Origin: Limnohabitans sp.
GTDB taxonomy: Bacteria; Pseudomonadota; Gammaproteobacteria; Burkholderiales; Burkholderiaceae_C
Direction of reading: 5' to 3'
Assembly (NCBI GenBank): GCA_015657605.1
Contig: JACDQO010000222.1
Span: 1 to 6,005, forward strand
DNA: 6,005 nt
Position numbers and translations under genes: made by a program
Part shown: piece by piece, positions 1 to 5,618 of the stretch
How positions within the stretch are numbered: position 1 is the first letter of the stretch
Layout of the letters: the number at the start of each line of letters is the position of its first letter
The notes under the pieces: model-generated
Databases searched by the model: none
Seen by the model: the letters and a program-made list of their open reading frames with translations, nothing else
Told to the model about the DNA's origin: nothing

Positions 1-1
1 C

Positions 2-889
2 CATGCCGCCCACCCATGGCTCATGACCTGGGATGACCACGAGGTGGTGAACGACTACGCCAACGACTTGGACCGGAACTTCACCGACCCCACCGTGTTT
101 TTGCAGCGCCGGGCTGCGGCCTACCAGGCTTACTTTGAGCACATGCCTTTGCGCTTGGGGCCCGACCCGCAGCAGCCCAGCCAGATGCGCATCCACGACC
201 GCATGGCCTGGGGCACGCTGGCCGACTTGTGGACTTTGGACTGCCGCCAGTACCGCGACCACCATGCCTGCCCCGACCTGATGCGCGGCGGGGGCCGCGT
301 GGTGATGGGCTGTGACGCCCTGAACGACCCGTCGCGCAGCATGCTGGGGATGCCCCAAGAGCAGTGGCTCACGGCGGGGCTGACACAAAGCCAGCGGCGC
401 TGGAAATTGTTGGCGCAATCGACCCTGATGGCCACCAGCGGCTTTCAGACCCCTTTGGGGCGCAGCGCTTTCACCGACGGCTGGGACGGTTACCCGCAAG
501 CCCGCACGCGACTGCTGCAGACGATCGCGGATGCGCGTTTGAGCGATGTGGTCATGCTGGGGGGCGATGTGCATGCCAATGTGGCGGCCCAGCTGCGTGT
601 GCAGCCGGGCGACGAGCGCTCGCCCGTGGTGGCCAGCGAGTTGGTCACGACCTCGGTGACGACCCGTGGCATGTCGTCCAAGGTCATGGCGCAGATTCAG
701 CGGGACAACCCGGACATCCGACATGCCCGTTCTGACGAGCGGGGGTATACCTTGATCGACATTCGGCCTGAACGCTTGGATGCGCAGTTCATGACCACGC
801 CCCACCCCGCAGGGCCCCAAGCCGCATTGGGCGTGCAAGGGCGCTGGACCGTACGCCAAGGTGTGGCGGGCGTGCTGCCCGGCGCTTGA
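2..889 (+). CDS. phoD: PhoD-family alkaline phosphatase / phosphodiesterase, 3' part (5' end outside window)
   Basis: The reading frame is open from base 2, so the gene starts upstream and the ATG at base 23 is internal. The visible 295 residues are the C-terminal half or more of a PhoD-like phosphatase, normally a roughly 500-residue, Tat-exported, metal-dependent enzyme that releases phosphate from mono- and diesters in the periplasm. Family landmarks in order are: WDDHEV near base 29; RQYR near base 245; the MLG..QEQWL block around bases 341-370; DGWDGY around base 476; GGDVH around bases 560-574; and an SELVTTSVTT block near base 637. In the family, the Asp/His residues of the DDH and GDVH blocks bind catalytic metal. 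The signal peptide would lie outside the window. A tetR gene follows 67 bp downstream. No disruption is visible. The family call is secure. The exact substrate is not, because PhoD-like proteins include both phosphomono- and phosphodiesterases. Confidence 0.9.
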   Translation, partial: HAAHPWLMTWDDHEVVNDYANDLDRNFTDPTVFLQRRAAAYQAYFEHMPLRLGPDPQQPSQMRIHDRMAWGTLADLWTLDCRQYRDHHACPDLMRGGGRVVMGCDALNDPSRSMLGMPQEQWLTAGLTQSQRRWKLLAQSTLMATSGFQTPLGRSAFTDGWDGYPQARTRLLQTIADARLSDVVMLGGDVHANVAAQLRVQPGDERSPVVASELVTTSVTTRGMSSKVMAQIQRDNPDIRHARSDERGYTLIDIRPERLDAQFMTTPHPAGPQAALGVQGRWTVRQGVAGVLPGA

Positions 890-927
890 ATGACCTGCCC
901 GTATACAAGGGTAACCATTGGGTCATT
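889..927. repeat. Inverted repeat AATGACC/GGTCATT, possible TetR operator
   Basis: AATGACC (889-895) and GGTCATT (921-927) are perfect 7-bp inverted arms separated by 25 bp. They lie between phoD and tetR, and the right arm overlaps the only plausible -35 position of the tetR promoter. Autoregulation by TetR-family proteins from operators next to their own gene is common, so a pair of half-sites is possible. The arms are 32 bp apart start to start, about three helical turns, which is wider than a single TetR-dimer site. As RNA this would be a 7-bp stem with a 25-nt loop and no U-run, so it is a poor terminator for phoD. Confidence 0.35.
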
Positions 928-950
928 ATTTGGGGTTGCGCGGCTAGAAT
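922..950 (+). promoter_or_regulatory. Candidate promoter of tetR with -10 TAGAAT
   Basis: TAGAAT at 945-950 matches the -10 consensus at 5 of 6 positions. With 17-bp spacing the -35 would be GTCATT (922-927), a weak match. The end of the -10 lies 6 bases before the ATG at 957, so transcription would begin at or next to the A of that codon. This is the only convincing -10 in the 67-bp gap. The call rests on motif matching alone. Confidence 0.4.
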
Positions 951-956
951 CGGTCC

Positions 957-1580
957 ATGCAAACCGAAACCGTGTCCGCGCCCAAAAAATCATTCAAGGT
1001 CCAGATGCTCGCTGCGCGCGAGACCGCGATCATCCAGTCGGTCAACCGTTTGTTGGCCGAAAAAGGGTTTGATGCGATGACGGTGGACGAGGTGGCGGCC
1101 GAGGTGGGCATCGCCAAAGCCAGCCTTTACAAGCACTTCACCAGCAAAGAAGAGCTGGCCTGCGCTGCCATGGTCACCGCCATGCGCCGTGCCCAAGAGG
1201 TGATCCAGAGCACCGACGCCAGCTTGGCGCCGCTCGATAAGCTCAAATACGTGACCCGCTGGACCATGACGCTCAAGCTGCAAGGCCTGATGCCCTCATT
1301 GCCCAGCCAAAACTCCAGCCTGCGCGCCACCTTGATGGGCAGCAAGGACTACATGGACGGTTTGATGGAGGTCAGCGACGCCCTGGGCGGCTGGATCGAA
1401 GAAGCCCAAGCCCAGGGCCAGATCAACAAGGCCTTGCCGGCCGTGGCGGTGCTCTACACCTTGTTTGCCCGGGCCTGCGACCCGGTGCTGGAGTTCCTCA
1501 AAATGGGCGAGCAGCACACCGACGAGCAGATCCTCGATTTGGTCATGAGCACCTGCTTTGATGGGCTGAACGCCCGCTAA
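957..1580 (+). CDS. TetR/AcrR-family transcriptional regulator
   Basis: This is a 207-residue protein, typical for TetR regulators, which bind operators as dimers and release on ligand binding. The N-terminal DNA-binding domain spans about residues 20-67, with the helix-turn-helix in VDEVAAEVGIAKASLYKHF (about 43-61) and the following TSKEEL. The rest is a helical ligand-binding and dimerisation domain whose ligand cannot be told from sequence. The start is uncertain. ATG 957 has no Shine-Dalgarno sequence and sits right behind a -10 box. An in-frame ATG at 1005 has AAGG (996-999) five bases upstream and would give 191 residues with an intact HTH. I keep 957 because residues 10-17 (KKSFKVQM) resemble the lead-in of related regulators, from memory. 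The gene is convergent with usp, with 10 bp between the stops. Its targets are unknown; phoD upstream and the gene itself are the nearest candidates. Confidence 0.9.
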   Translation: MQTETVSAPKKSFKVQMLAARETAIIQSVNRLLAEKGFDAMTVDEVAAEVGIAKASLYKHFTSKEELACAAMVTAMRRAQEVIQSTDASLAPLDKLKYVTRWTMTLKLQGLMPSLPSQNSSLRATLMGSKDYMDGLMEVSDALGGWIEEAQAQGQINKALPAVAVLYTLFARACDPVLEFLKMGEQHTDEQILDLVMSTCFDGLNAR

Positions 1581-1590
1581 AACCAGCGCG

Positions 1591-2012
1591 TCAGCGCACC
1601 AGCAGCACAGGCACTTTGCAGTTCGCCAACACTTGGGTGGCGACCGAGCCCATGACCAGGTTGCCCAGCGTGCCGTGGCCGTGCGAGCCCATCACCACCA
1701 AGTCAAACTTGCCGCTGTCAGCGGTTTTGGAAATGGTCTCACCCGCGTGACCGACTTTGCTGATGGTTTGGGCGTCGATGCCATGGCGCAGCAAAAACTT
1801 GGTGACCGGGGCCAGTATTTTTTCGGCTTCTTCGCGGTGATAAGCCTCGACCATTTCCTTGCCCACCGCAGCGCGAGCGCGGGGCGGCAGTTGCGGGCTC
1901 ACCGTCAGCAGGGTGTAGCTGTTGTGGGCGCTGAACAGTTCATCGTGCGTGGTCAGGTAAGCCAGCATTTTTTGGTGAAGGCGCTGCCATCAACGGCCAA
2001 TAAGATTTTCAT
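1591..2012 (-). CDS. UspA-family universal stress protein, frame broken near N-terminus
   Basis: The 3' 125 codons (start 1968) encode nearly all of a UspA domain. They include the nucleotide-binding signature G-2X-G-9X-G-S, read as GSHG, nine residues, then GS, followed by the usual terminal strand VPVLLVR. The expected N-terminus, MKILLAVDGSAFTKK, is present just upstream in another frame, starting at ATG 2012 with an AGGAGA Shine-Dalgarno sequence (2018-2023). The two frames meet at a run of six A on the coding strand (1968-1973). One more A, or a -1 slip there, would join them into a normal 140-residue protein. Read literally, the frame from 2012 stops at 1953 after 19 codons. Usp proteins are cytosolic and help survival under starvation, oxygen limitation and other stress, often by binding ATP. 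The break could be a sequencing error, a real mutation, or slippage. The upstream region carries an FNR-like site. Confidence 0.85.
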
Positions 2013-2017
2013 GAGGG

Positions 2018-2023
2018 TCTCCT
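2018..2023 (-). promoter_or_regulatory. Ribosome binding site fixing the usp start at 2012
   Basis: On the minus strand AGGAGA ends five bases before ATG 2012. No comparable site precedes the internal ATG at 1968. This, together with the canonical Usp start MKILLAVDGS, shows that 2012 is the natural start and that the frame break at 1968-1973 is internal to the gene. Confidence 0.8.
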
Positions 2024-2041
2024 GTTGCGGATCAAACAAGG

Positions 2042-2088
2042 CATGACCTTAAGCCTTGTCTGACCGCGCGGCCTTGACTTAGGTCATG
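2042..2088. repeat. 8-bp inverted repeat CATGACCT/AGGTCATG in the usp promoter
   Basis: CATGACCT (2042-2049) and AGGTCATG (2081-2088) are perfect inverted arms, and the match extends by AAG/CTT if a one-base bulge is allowed. The right arm is half of the FNR-like dyad and the left arm overlaps the proposed -10 box. The two arms could be two binding half-sites for one regulator, or a chance pairing. Confidence 0.4.
2046..2087 (-). promoter_or_regulatory. Candidate FNR/CRP-family activated promoter of usp
   Basis: On the minus strand ATGACCTAAGTCAA (2087-2074) is a near-perfect dyad. It resembles the FNR/ANR consensus TTGAT-N4-ATCAA with the C/G variant of the inner position; reading the plus strand, it is TTGAC-TTAG-GTCAT. 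Downstream, TAAGGT (2051-2046) is a usable -10 hexamer, giving a start near 2039. The dyad is then centred at about -41.5, the classical class II activator position, and the leader to ATG 2012 is about 27 nt. Usp genes are known FNR-type targets in several proteobacteria. Motif and spacing are seen directly; FNR binding is inferred. Confidence 0.5.
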
Positions 2089-2117
2089 AAACGCGATGTT
2101 TCAACCGAGACCAGCGC

Positions 2118-2151
2118 ACGCCAAGTTCGCCAGCGCAGGTGCCCTTGGCGT
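2118..2151 (-). repeat. 8-bp inverted repeat at the 3' end of the metallophosphoesterase gene
   Basis: ACGCCAAG (2118-2125) and CTTGGCGT (2144-2151) are perfect arms around an 18-nt loop. They touch the TGA stop of the minus-strand phosphoesterase gene. No U-run follows on the minus strand, so this is at best a weak terminator or a 3'-end stabilising hairpin. Confidence 0.3.
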
Positions 2152-3023
2152 CAAAGGCTGATCAGCGCGGTCGGCTTGAAGGTTCGTTGCTCGTGTTTGT
2201 GCGCGTAACCCAAGGGGTTGGCCACCACACGGCAGCCATTGACGGTGTAGTCGCTGGGGCAGTGCAAATGCCCGTGCAGCCAAAGCTGCGCTTGCGGCAG
2301 CAGCGCGTCCAGTGCATTGCAAAACCCGGCCGTGCCTGGCACCAGGCCGTAGCGCGGGTCGGCGCTGTGCAAACTGGGTGCAAAGTGTGTGATGACCACG
2401 GTGCTGCCGTCAAACGGTGTGCTCAAAGCCTGGCGCAGCCAATCTTGGCATTGCAGGGCTTGCTCGCGCAGCCCTTGTGCCAACCAAGCTTCGCCGCGGC
2501 GTGTGGTCTTGGCTTTGCGCAGGTAAAAGTTGGCGGCTCTGAAAGCTTTGTCGCGGGCTTTGAGTTGGCGTGTGAATTGGCTGTTGGGGTGGCTGAAGTG
2601 CGCCGGAATTTTGTCCTTCAACGGGTCGGGGATGGGCTGCCCAGCCAGCGGCCCCAGCGCGTCAAAGTCGGTCCATAGCGTGGTGCCCACAAAGCGCACT
2701 TGGCCCAGTTGCACCACTTCGCGCTCCAGCCAGGTGATGTCCAGCCGGGCGCAGGTCTCTTGCAGTCGGGCGTGGGCCTCGTCAAAGTCCAAGCCATCGT
2801 ACTCGTGGTTGCCAGGCACAAACAGCACTGGGGTGGGCCAACCGTGCCGGGGTGAAAACCGCGCCAAGCCAAAGTCAGCATCGCCGGAAGAGGCGAGCGC
2901 TGAGCCGGTTTGGTACGAGCCAATGTCACCCGCCAGCACCAACACATCTGCACCGGTGGCAGCGCGGGGCATGAATGTGGGGTTGGACTCCAGGTGCAGG
3001 TCCGACAAAAGTTGGATGTTCAT
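2151..3023 (-). CDS. Calcineurin-like metallophosphoesterase
   Basis: This is a 290-residue cytosolic protein with no signal peptide. It has the full set of calcineurin-like phosphoesterase metal-binding motifs in order: SDLH (D8, H10), AGD (D33), GNHE (71-74), TH (H213) and GHLH (251-254). These coordinate a two-metal centre that hydrolyses phosphomono- or phosphodiesters. The substrate (nucleotide, cyclic nucleotide, phosphoprotein or other) cannot be read from sequence. I place the start at ATG 3023 because the DLH strand begins right there (MNIQLLSDLHLE), as is normal for the family. GAGG lies a few bases upstream, and this ATG overlaps the lysR stop as ATGA. An in-frame extension up to 3119 exists, but it has low-complexity, Arg/Ala-rich composition inside lysR. 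Translational coupling suggests it is made together with the LysR protein. Confidence 0.9.
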   Translation of the reverse strand: MNIQLLSDLHLESNPTFMPRAATGADVLVLAGDIGSYQTGSALASSGDADFGLARFSPRHGWPTPVLFVPGNHEYDGLDFDEAHARLQETCARLDITWLEREVVQLGQVRFVGTTLWTDFDALGPLAGQPIPDPLKDKIPAHFSHPNSQFTRQLKARDKAFRAANFYLRKAKTTRRGEAWLAQGLREQALQCQDWLRQALSTPFDGSTVVITHFAPSLHSADPRYGLVPGTAGFCNALDALLPQAQLWLHGHLHCPSDYTVNGCRVVANPLGYAHKHEQRTFKPTALISL

Positions 3024-3997
3024 GCGATGTCCTCGGCGCGGAAGGCTTGTTGCGCCGCTTGTTGCAATTGGGCGCGCAGCCACTGGTGCGCGCTGTCGTG
3101 TTCGCGTTTGCGGTGCCACAGGGCGTGCACCTGAACGGGCGGCACGTCAAAGGGCAACTCGTGCAGTGCCAACTCTTTGGCCATGCCGGTGGTGGGCACA
3201 AAGTGGCGCGGCAGAACCGTGAGCAAGTCGGAGTTCACCACCACCCGCCCGGCGGTGAAGAACTGGTTCACCGTGAGCACGATGCGCCTTTGCTGACCGA
3301 TCACGGCCAAGGCTTCGTCCACAAAGCCATAGGCACGGCCCGAAAAGCTGACCAGCAAATGGCGGGCGCTGCAGTAGTCTTGCAGGCTGATGGGGCGTTT
3401 GGCCAAAGGGTGGCCTTTGCGCATCACACACACGTATTCACCCGAGTACAAGCGTTCGTGTGCGTAGGGAATGGCTTCGCCCGATTGGGCCCGGGCCGTC
3501 AAGTCGGCCAGTACCGCCGGAAAGTAGCCCAGTGCGATGTCCGCGGCATCGTCGGCCAGCATTTTGCGCGGGTCTCGGGTGGTCAAGGGCACCACGCGCA
3601 GCGACACATCGGGCGCTTGTTCTTCCATTTGTTTGGCCAGGCCGCCCATGAGTTCGGCGGCGGTGGCGTCGGCCATGGCCAGCACAAAGGTGCTGTTGGC
3701 CTGTTGCGGCTCAAAACGACGGGGCACGATGGCCGCTTGCAGTTGACGCAAGGCCTCGCGCACGCTGGGCCAGAGGGCCAGCGCCCGAGGCGTGGGCTCG
3801 ATGCCGTGGCCGTGCCGCCGCATCAGCTCATCGCCCAAGGCGTCGCGCAAACGCCGCAAAGCATTGCTCACGGCGGGCTGTGTCAGCGACAGGTTGTGCG
3901 CGGCCCGGGTCAGGCTGCGTTCGGCCATGACTTCGTCAAAGACGCGCAGCAAATTCAGGTCCAGTGTGCGAAAGGCGGCGGGGATGGGGGTGCTCAT
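3020..3997 (-). CDS. LysR-type transcriptional regulator
   Basis: This 325-residue protein fits the LysR family. The N-terminal winged helix-turn-helix lies at about residues 13-71 (core SLTRAAHNLSLTQPAVSNAL). It is followed by a linker helix and a periplasmic-binding-protein-like effector domain from about residue 102. The C-terminal stretch ALWHRKREHDSAHQWLR resembles the NahR/NagR/LinR/NodD branch, whose members often respond to aromatic compounds. That is a resemblance, not an effector assignment. The start at ATG 3997 has no strong Shine-Dalgarno sequence. The gene is divergent from the small membrane-protein gene at 4142 across an AT-rich 144-bp region, the usual LysR arrangement, so the membrane protein gene is a candidate target along with lysR itself. 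The 3' end overlaps the phosphoesterase start by 4 bp. Confidence 0.92.
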   Translation of the reverse strand: MSTPIPAAFRTLDLNLLRVFDEVMAERSLTRAAHNLSLTQPAVSNALRRLRDALGDELMRRHGHGIEPTPRALALWPSVREALRQLQAAIVPRRFEPQQANSTFVLAMADATAAELMGGLAKQMEEQAPDVSLRVVPLTTRDPRKMLADDAADIALGYFPAVLADLTARAQSGEAIPYAHERLYSGEYVCVMRKGHPLAKRPISLQDYCSARHLLVSFSGRAYGFVDEALAVIGQQRRIVLTVNQFFTAGRVVVNSDLLTVLPRHFVPTTGMAKELALHELPFDVPPVQVHALWHRKREHDSAHQWLRAQLQQAAQQAFRAEDIA

Positions 3998-4017
3998 GTG
4001 GGGCGCTTATCTATCAC

Positions 4018-4043
4018 CATTATGAATGACAAGCATCATGAAT
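4018..4043. repeat. Direct repeat CATYATGAAT in the divergent promoter region
   Basis: CATTATGAAT (4018-4027) and CATCATGAAT (4034-4043) match at 9 of 10 positions, with starts 16 bp apart. They sit just upstream of the rightward promoter and over the likely lysR promoter, so they may be regulator half-sites. The spacing is about 1.5 helical turns, which is unusual for a LysR tetramer site. In an AT-rich stretch a chance match is possible. Confidence 0.3.
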
Positions 4044-4049
4044 ATAAAG

Positions 4050-4078
4050 TTGAACAACATGCGTAGAAACCCTATGAT
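4050..4078 (+). promoter_or_regulatory. Sigma70-like promoter TTGAAC-N17-TATGAT
   Basis: TTGAAC (4050-4055) and TATGAT (4073-4078) are separated by exactly 17 bp and match the consensus at 4 of 6 and 5 of 6 positions. Transcription would start near 4085, giving a leader of about 57 nt to ATG 4142. It is the best promoter by eye in the window. Confidence 0.65.
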
Positions 4079-4128
4079 GAGGGACTGATTTTAATAATTA
4101 GCAATGCCAAATTGCACAAAATCAATTC

Positions 4129-4134
4129 AAGGGA
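4129..4134 (+). promoter_or_regulatory. Ribosome binding site fixing the start at 4142
   Basis: AAGGGA ends seven bases before ATG 4142, a normal spacing. The earlier in-frame ATG at 4112 has no purine-rich site before it, so this site decides the start. Confidence 0.7.
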
Positions 4135-4141
4135 AAACACA

Positions 4142-4612
4142 ATGAACACTGCTACCAAAACCATGATGGGTCAAACGACCTTGTTGCCTGCCGCTACCCA
4201 AACGCCCGTTGCCCTCACCCAGTTCGTGGCCACGGTTTTGTTGGCTGCGGGTGTTTCCGCTTTGCTGGTCCTGACCGACCGTTTGTTGGACGGCTGGGCC
4301 GAGTCCCATTTGGTGGCGGCTTGGCTGGCCTTGTGGGCTGTGGCGGTGCTGGCCATTGTCTTGCTGCGCGGTCTGACCCGTGTGTTGGCGCAAAACCTGA
4401 TGACCAACTTGGACGCATGGTCGGCGCAGCTGGCCCGTCGCCGTGCTGACCAGCGCTTGTGGGACATGGCTCAAAAAGACCCGCGATTGATGCGCGACTT
4501 GGAAGTGGCCATGGACCGCGCCCCAGAAGAGCGCAGCCCATTGCAGCGTTTTGAAAACCGGATGAACCGCCGCGCTGCCCGTTTGGTGCGTGATCGCCTT
4601 TATTACATCTGA
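4142..4612 (+). CDS. Small two-helix membrane protein of unknown function
   Basis: This 156-residue protein is not a family I can name. A polar N-terminus of about 24 residues is followed by two hydrophobic helices (about 25-46 and 57-76). The short loop between them contains DRLLDGWAESH. A charged, Arg-rich cytoplasmic-type tail follows (about 78-156), probably helical, ending in RLYYI. By the positive-inside rule the Arg-rich tail is likely cytoplasmic, placing both ends inside. I chose ATG 4142 over the in-frame ATG at 4112 because AAGGGA (4129-4134) sits seven bases before it. It has its own good promoter and is transcribed divergently from lysR, so LysR control is plausible. It converges on the EamA gene with 12 bp between the stops. 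Confidence 0.8.
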   Translation: MNTATKTMMGQTTLLPAATQTPVALTQFVATVLLAAGVSALLVLTDRLLDGWAESHLVAAWLALWAVAVLAIVLLRGLTRVLAQNLMTNLDAWSAQLARRRADQRLWDMAQKDPRLMRDLEVAMDRAPEERSPLQRFENRMNRRAARLVRDRLYYI

Positions 4613-4624
4613 GTGCCGGCGCTT

Positions 4625-5527
4625 TCAGCGCTTAGAGGCCAAGTAAATGCCCGGCAAGATCAGGGCGGCGCCCATCAAGTGGTGCCAGCCCATGGCTTCG
4701 CCCAAGACGACCCATCCTGCCAAACCCCCATACAAAGGCCCCAGGTACAAACTGGCGGCCACGCGGCTGGCGCCCAGCACCTTCTGGCAAAAGCCATAAG
4801 CCCAATAAGCGCCCAGGCCTGGCAGCAAGCCGGCGGCCACGACCAACCAAGTGGCCTGCATCGTCCAAGCCGGGCGCTCAGGCTGCAGGTATTCCCAAAT
4901 GCTGAAGGGCAGCAAGGCCAGCACACCACCCATGCAAATGGCGGCCAGTCGCGCCGTCGAGCCCAGTGGCGTGGGCCACTTTTTTTGCAACAAGGCAAAA
5001 GCGGCCCAGGCCGCCATGGCCAGCACAATCCAGCCGTCCCCAGCCACCCATTGCACCTGAGCCAAAACCAACCATTGCCCTTTGACCACCACATGGAACA
5101 CCCCGGCCATGGCCACGACAACGCCCAATCCTTGGCGCCATGAAAAGCGCTCGCCCAGCCACAGCACGGCGCCCAGCGCAATCAAAACAGGCGAGGCGGC
5201 ATATATCAGGGCGATGTTCATGGCCGTGGTGGTCTTGCCCCCTTGGTAGACCCAGGCCCCGCAAATCAGCATGCCCAAGGCCCCCAGCACCAGATAACGG
5301 CCGCCATCTGCCAGAGTGCTGCGCCATTCTCGCCACAGCTCACTGCGTGCAATAAAAGCCAGGATCGCGCCTGCCAAAGCCCAGCGGCCCAAGGCCAGCA
5401 TGTGGGGCTCCACCACGCCGGGGGCTGAGCGCGCCACGATGTAGTTGACGGACCACAAGGCAGGCGTGACCCATATCAGCCACAAGGCGATGCGGGTTCG
5501 GGATTCAGCGGTTTGAAACAAAGACAT
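4625..5527 (-). CDS. EamA/DMT-superfamily permease (drug/metabolite transporter)
   Basis: This 300-residue protein is highly hydrophobic, with about ten membrane helices arranged as two EamA repeats (roughly residues 11-148 and 163-297). This is the standard length and layout for the family. Each repeat ends with the typical pattern of a helix, a short LGE motif and two more helices: LGER at 124-127 and LGEA at 275-278. Family members move small metabolites such as amino acids, nucleobases or drugs across the inner membrane, often as exporters. The substrate cannot be assigned here. The start at ATG 5527 has only a weak upstream GGTG. No clear promoter was found in the 91-bp gap to pckG, and the pckG terminator lies in that gap, so the gene should have its own start signal or depend on readthrough. 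Confidence 0.9.
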   Translation of the reverse strand: MSLFQTAESRTRIALWLIWVTPALWSVNYIVARSAPGVVEPHMLALGRWALAGAILAFIARSELWREWRSTLADGGRYLVLGALGMLICGAWVYQGGKTTTAMNIALIYAASPVLIALGAVLWLGERFSWRQGLGVVVAMAGVFHVVVKGQWLVLAQVQWVAGDGWIVLAMAAWAAFALLQKKWPTPLGSTARLAAICMGGVLALLPFSIWEYLQPERPAWTMQATWLVVAAGLLPGLGAYWAYGFCQKVLGASRVAASLYLGPLYGGLAGWVVLGEAMGWHHLMGAALILPGIYLASKR

Positions 5528-5548
5528 GACACCGATTGTGCAGGCCAG

Positions 5549-5581
5549 AAAAAACCGCCCCGGTTTGTGGCCGGGGCGGTT
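5549..5581 (-). terminator. Intrinsic terminator of pckG
   Basis: AACCGCCCCGG (5553-5563) and CCGGGGCGGTT (5571-5581) form a perfect 11-bp stem with a 7-nt loop. On the minus strand the stem runs directly into six T (5554-5549), the textbook rho-independent pattern. It lies 37 bp past the pckG stop and just before the EamA gene. On the plus strand there is no T-run, so it acts in one direction. Confidence 0.92.
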
Positions 5582-5618
5582 GGAGACTCAGACGCCGGAT
5601 GGGCGCAGAACCTGATCT

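Larger units (their letters stand above)
3998..4141. promoter_or_regulatory. AT-rich divergent intergenic region between lysR and membrane-protein gene
   Basis: These 144 bases are clearly richer in A/T than the genes on both sides. They hold a sigma70-like promoter toward the right (4050-4078), a 10-bp imperfect direct repeat (4018-4043), a short dyad GTTG-AA-CAAC (4049-4058) overlapping the -35, and a 5-bp hairpin GCAAT-N5-ATTGC (4101-4115) in the presumed leader. For lysR, CATAAT on the minus strand (4024-4019) is a possible -10 but lacks a good -35. No clear symmetric T-N11-A LysR box stands out. Confidence 0.55.

Noticed and set aside
364..735. Plus-strand open frame inside phoD
   Set aside because: It overlaps the conserved PhoD metal-binding blocks in another frame and has biased Gly/Ala/Arg composition with no recognisable motif.
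3024..3119. In-frame N-terminal extension of the metallophosphoesterase
   Set aside because: The extra 32 residues are Arg/Ala/Thr-rich, lie inside lysR, and precede the family's normal MNIQLLSDLH start, which has its own ribosome site and ATGA overlap.
2975..4066. Long plus-strand open frame of 363 codons opposite lysR
   Set aside because: It is antisense to a clear LysR gene. Its translation is Gly/His/Gln-rich with no domain, as expected from the complementary frame of high-GC coding DNA.
4112..4141. Earlier in-frame ATG for the small membrane protein
   Set aside because: There is no ribosome site before it. AAGGGA lies between it and ATG 4142, and the added residues MHKINSRENT look like translated leader.
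4618..4632. Short hairpin GCGC-TTTCA-GCGC between the convergent membrane-protein and EamA genes
   Set aside because: The stem is only 4 bp and no T-run follows on either strand, so it does not qualify as a terminator.
4625..5336. Several open frames on both strands within the EamA gene
   Set aside because: They are alternative frames of a strongly conserved ten-helix permease. None has a ribosome site or domain signal.
5535..5563. CACAAT as a -10 for the EamA gene
   Set aside because: The matching -35 position falls inside the pckG terminator stem and has no resemblance to consensus.
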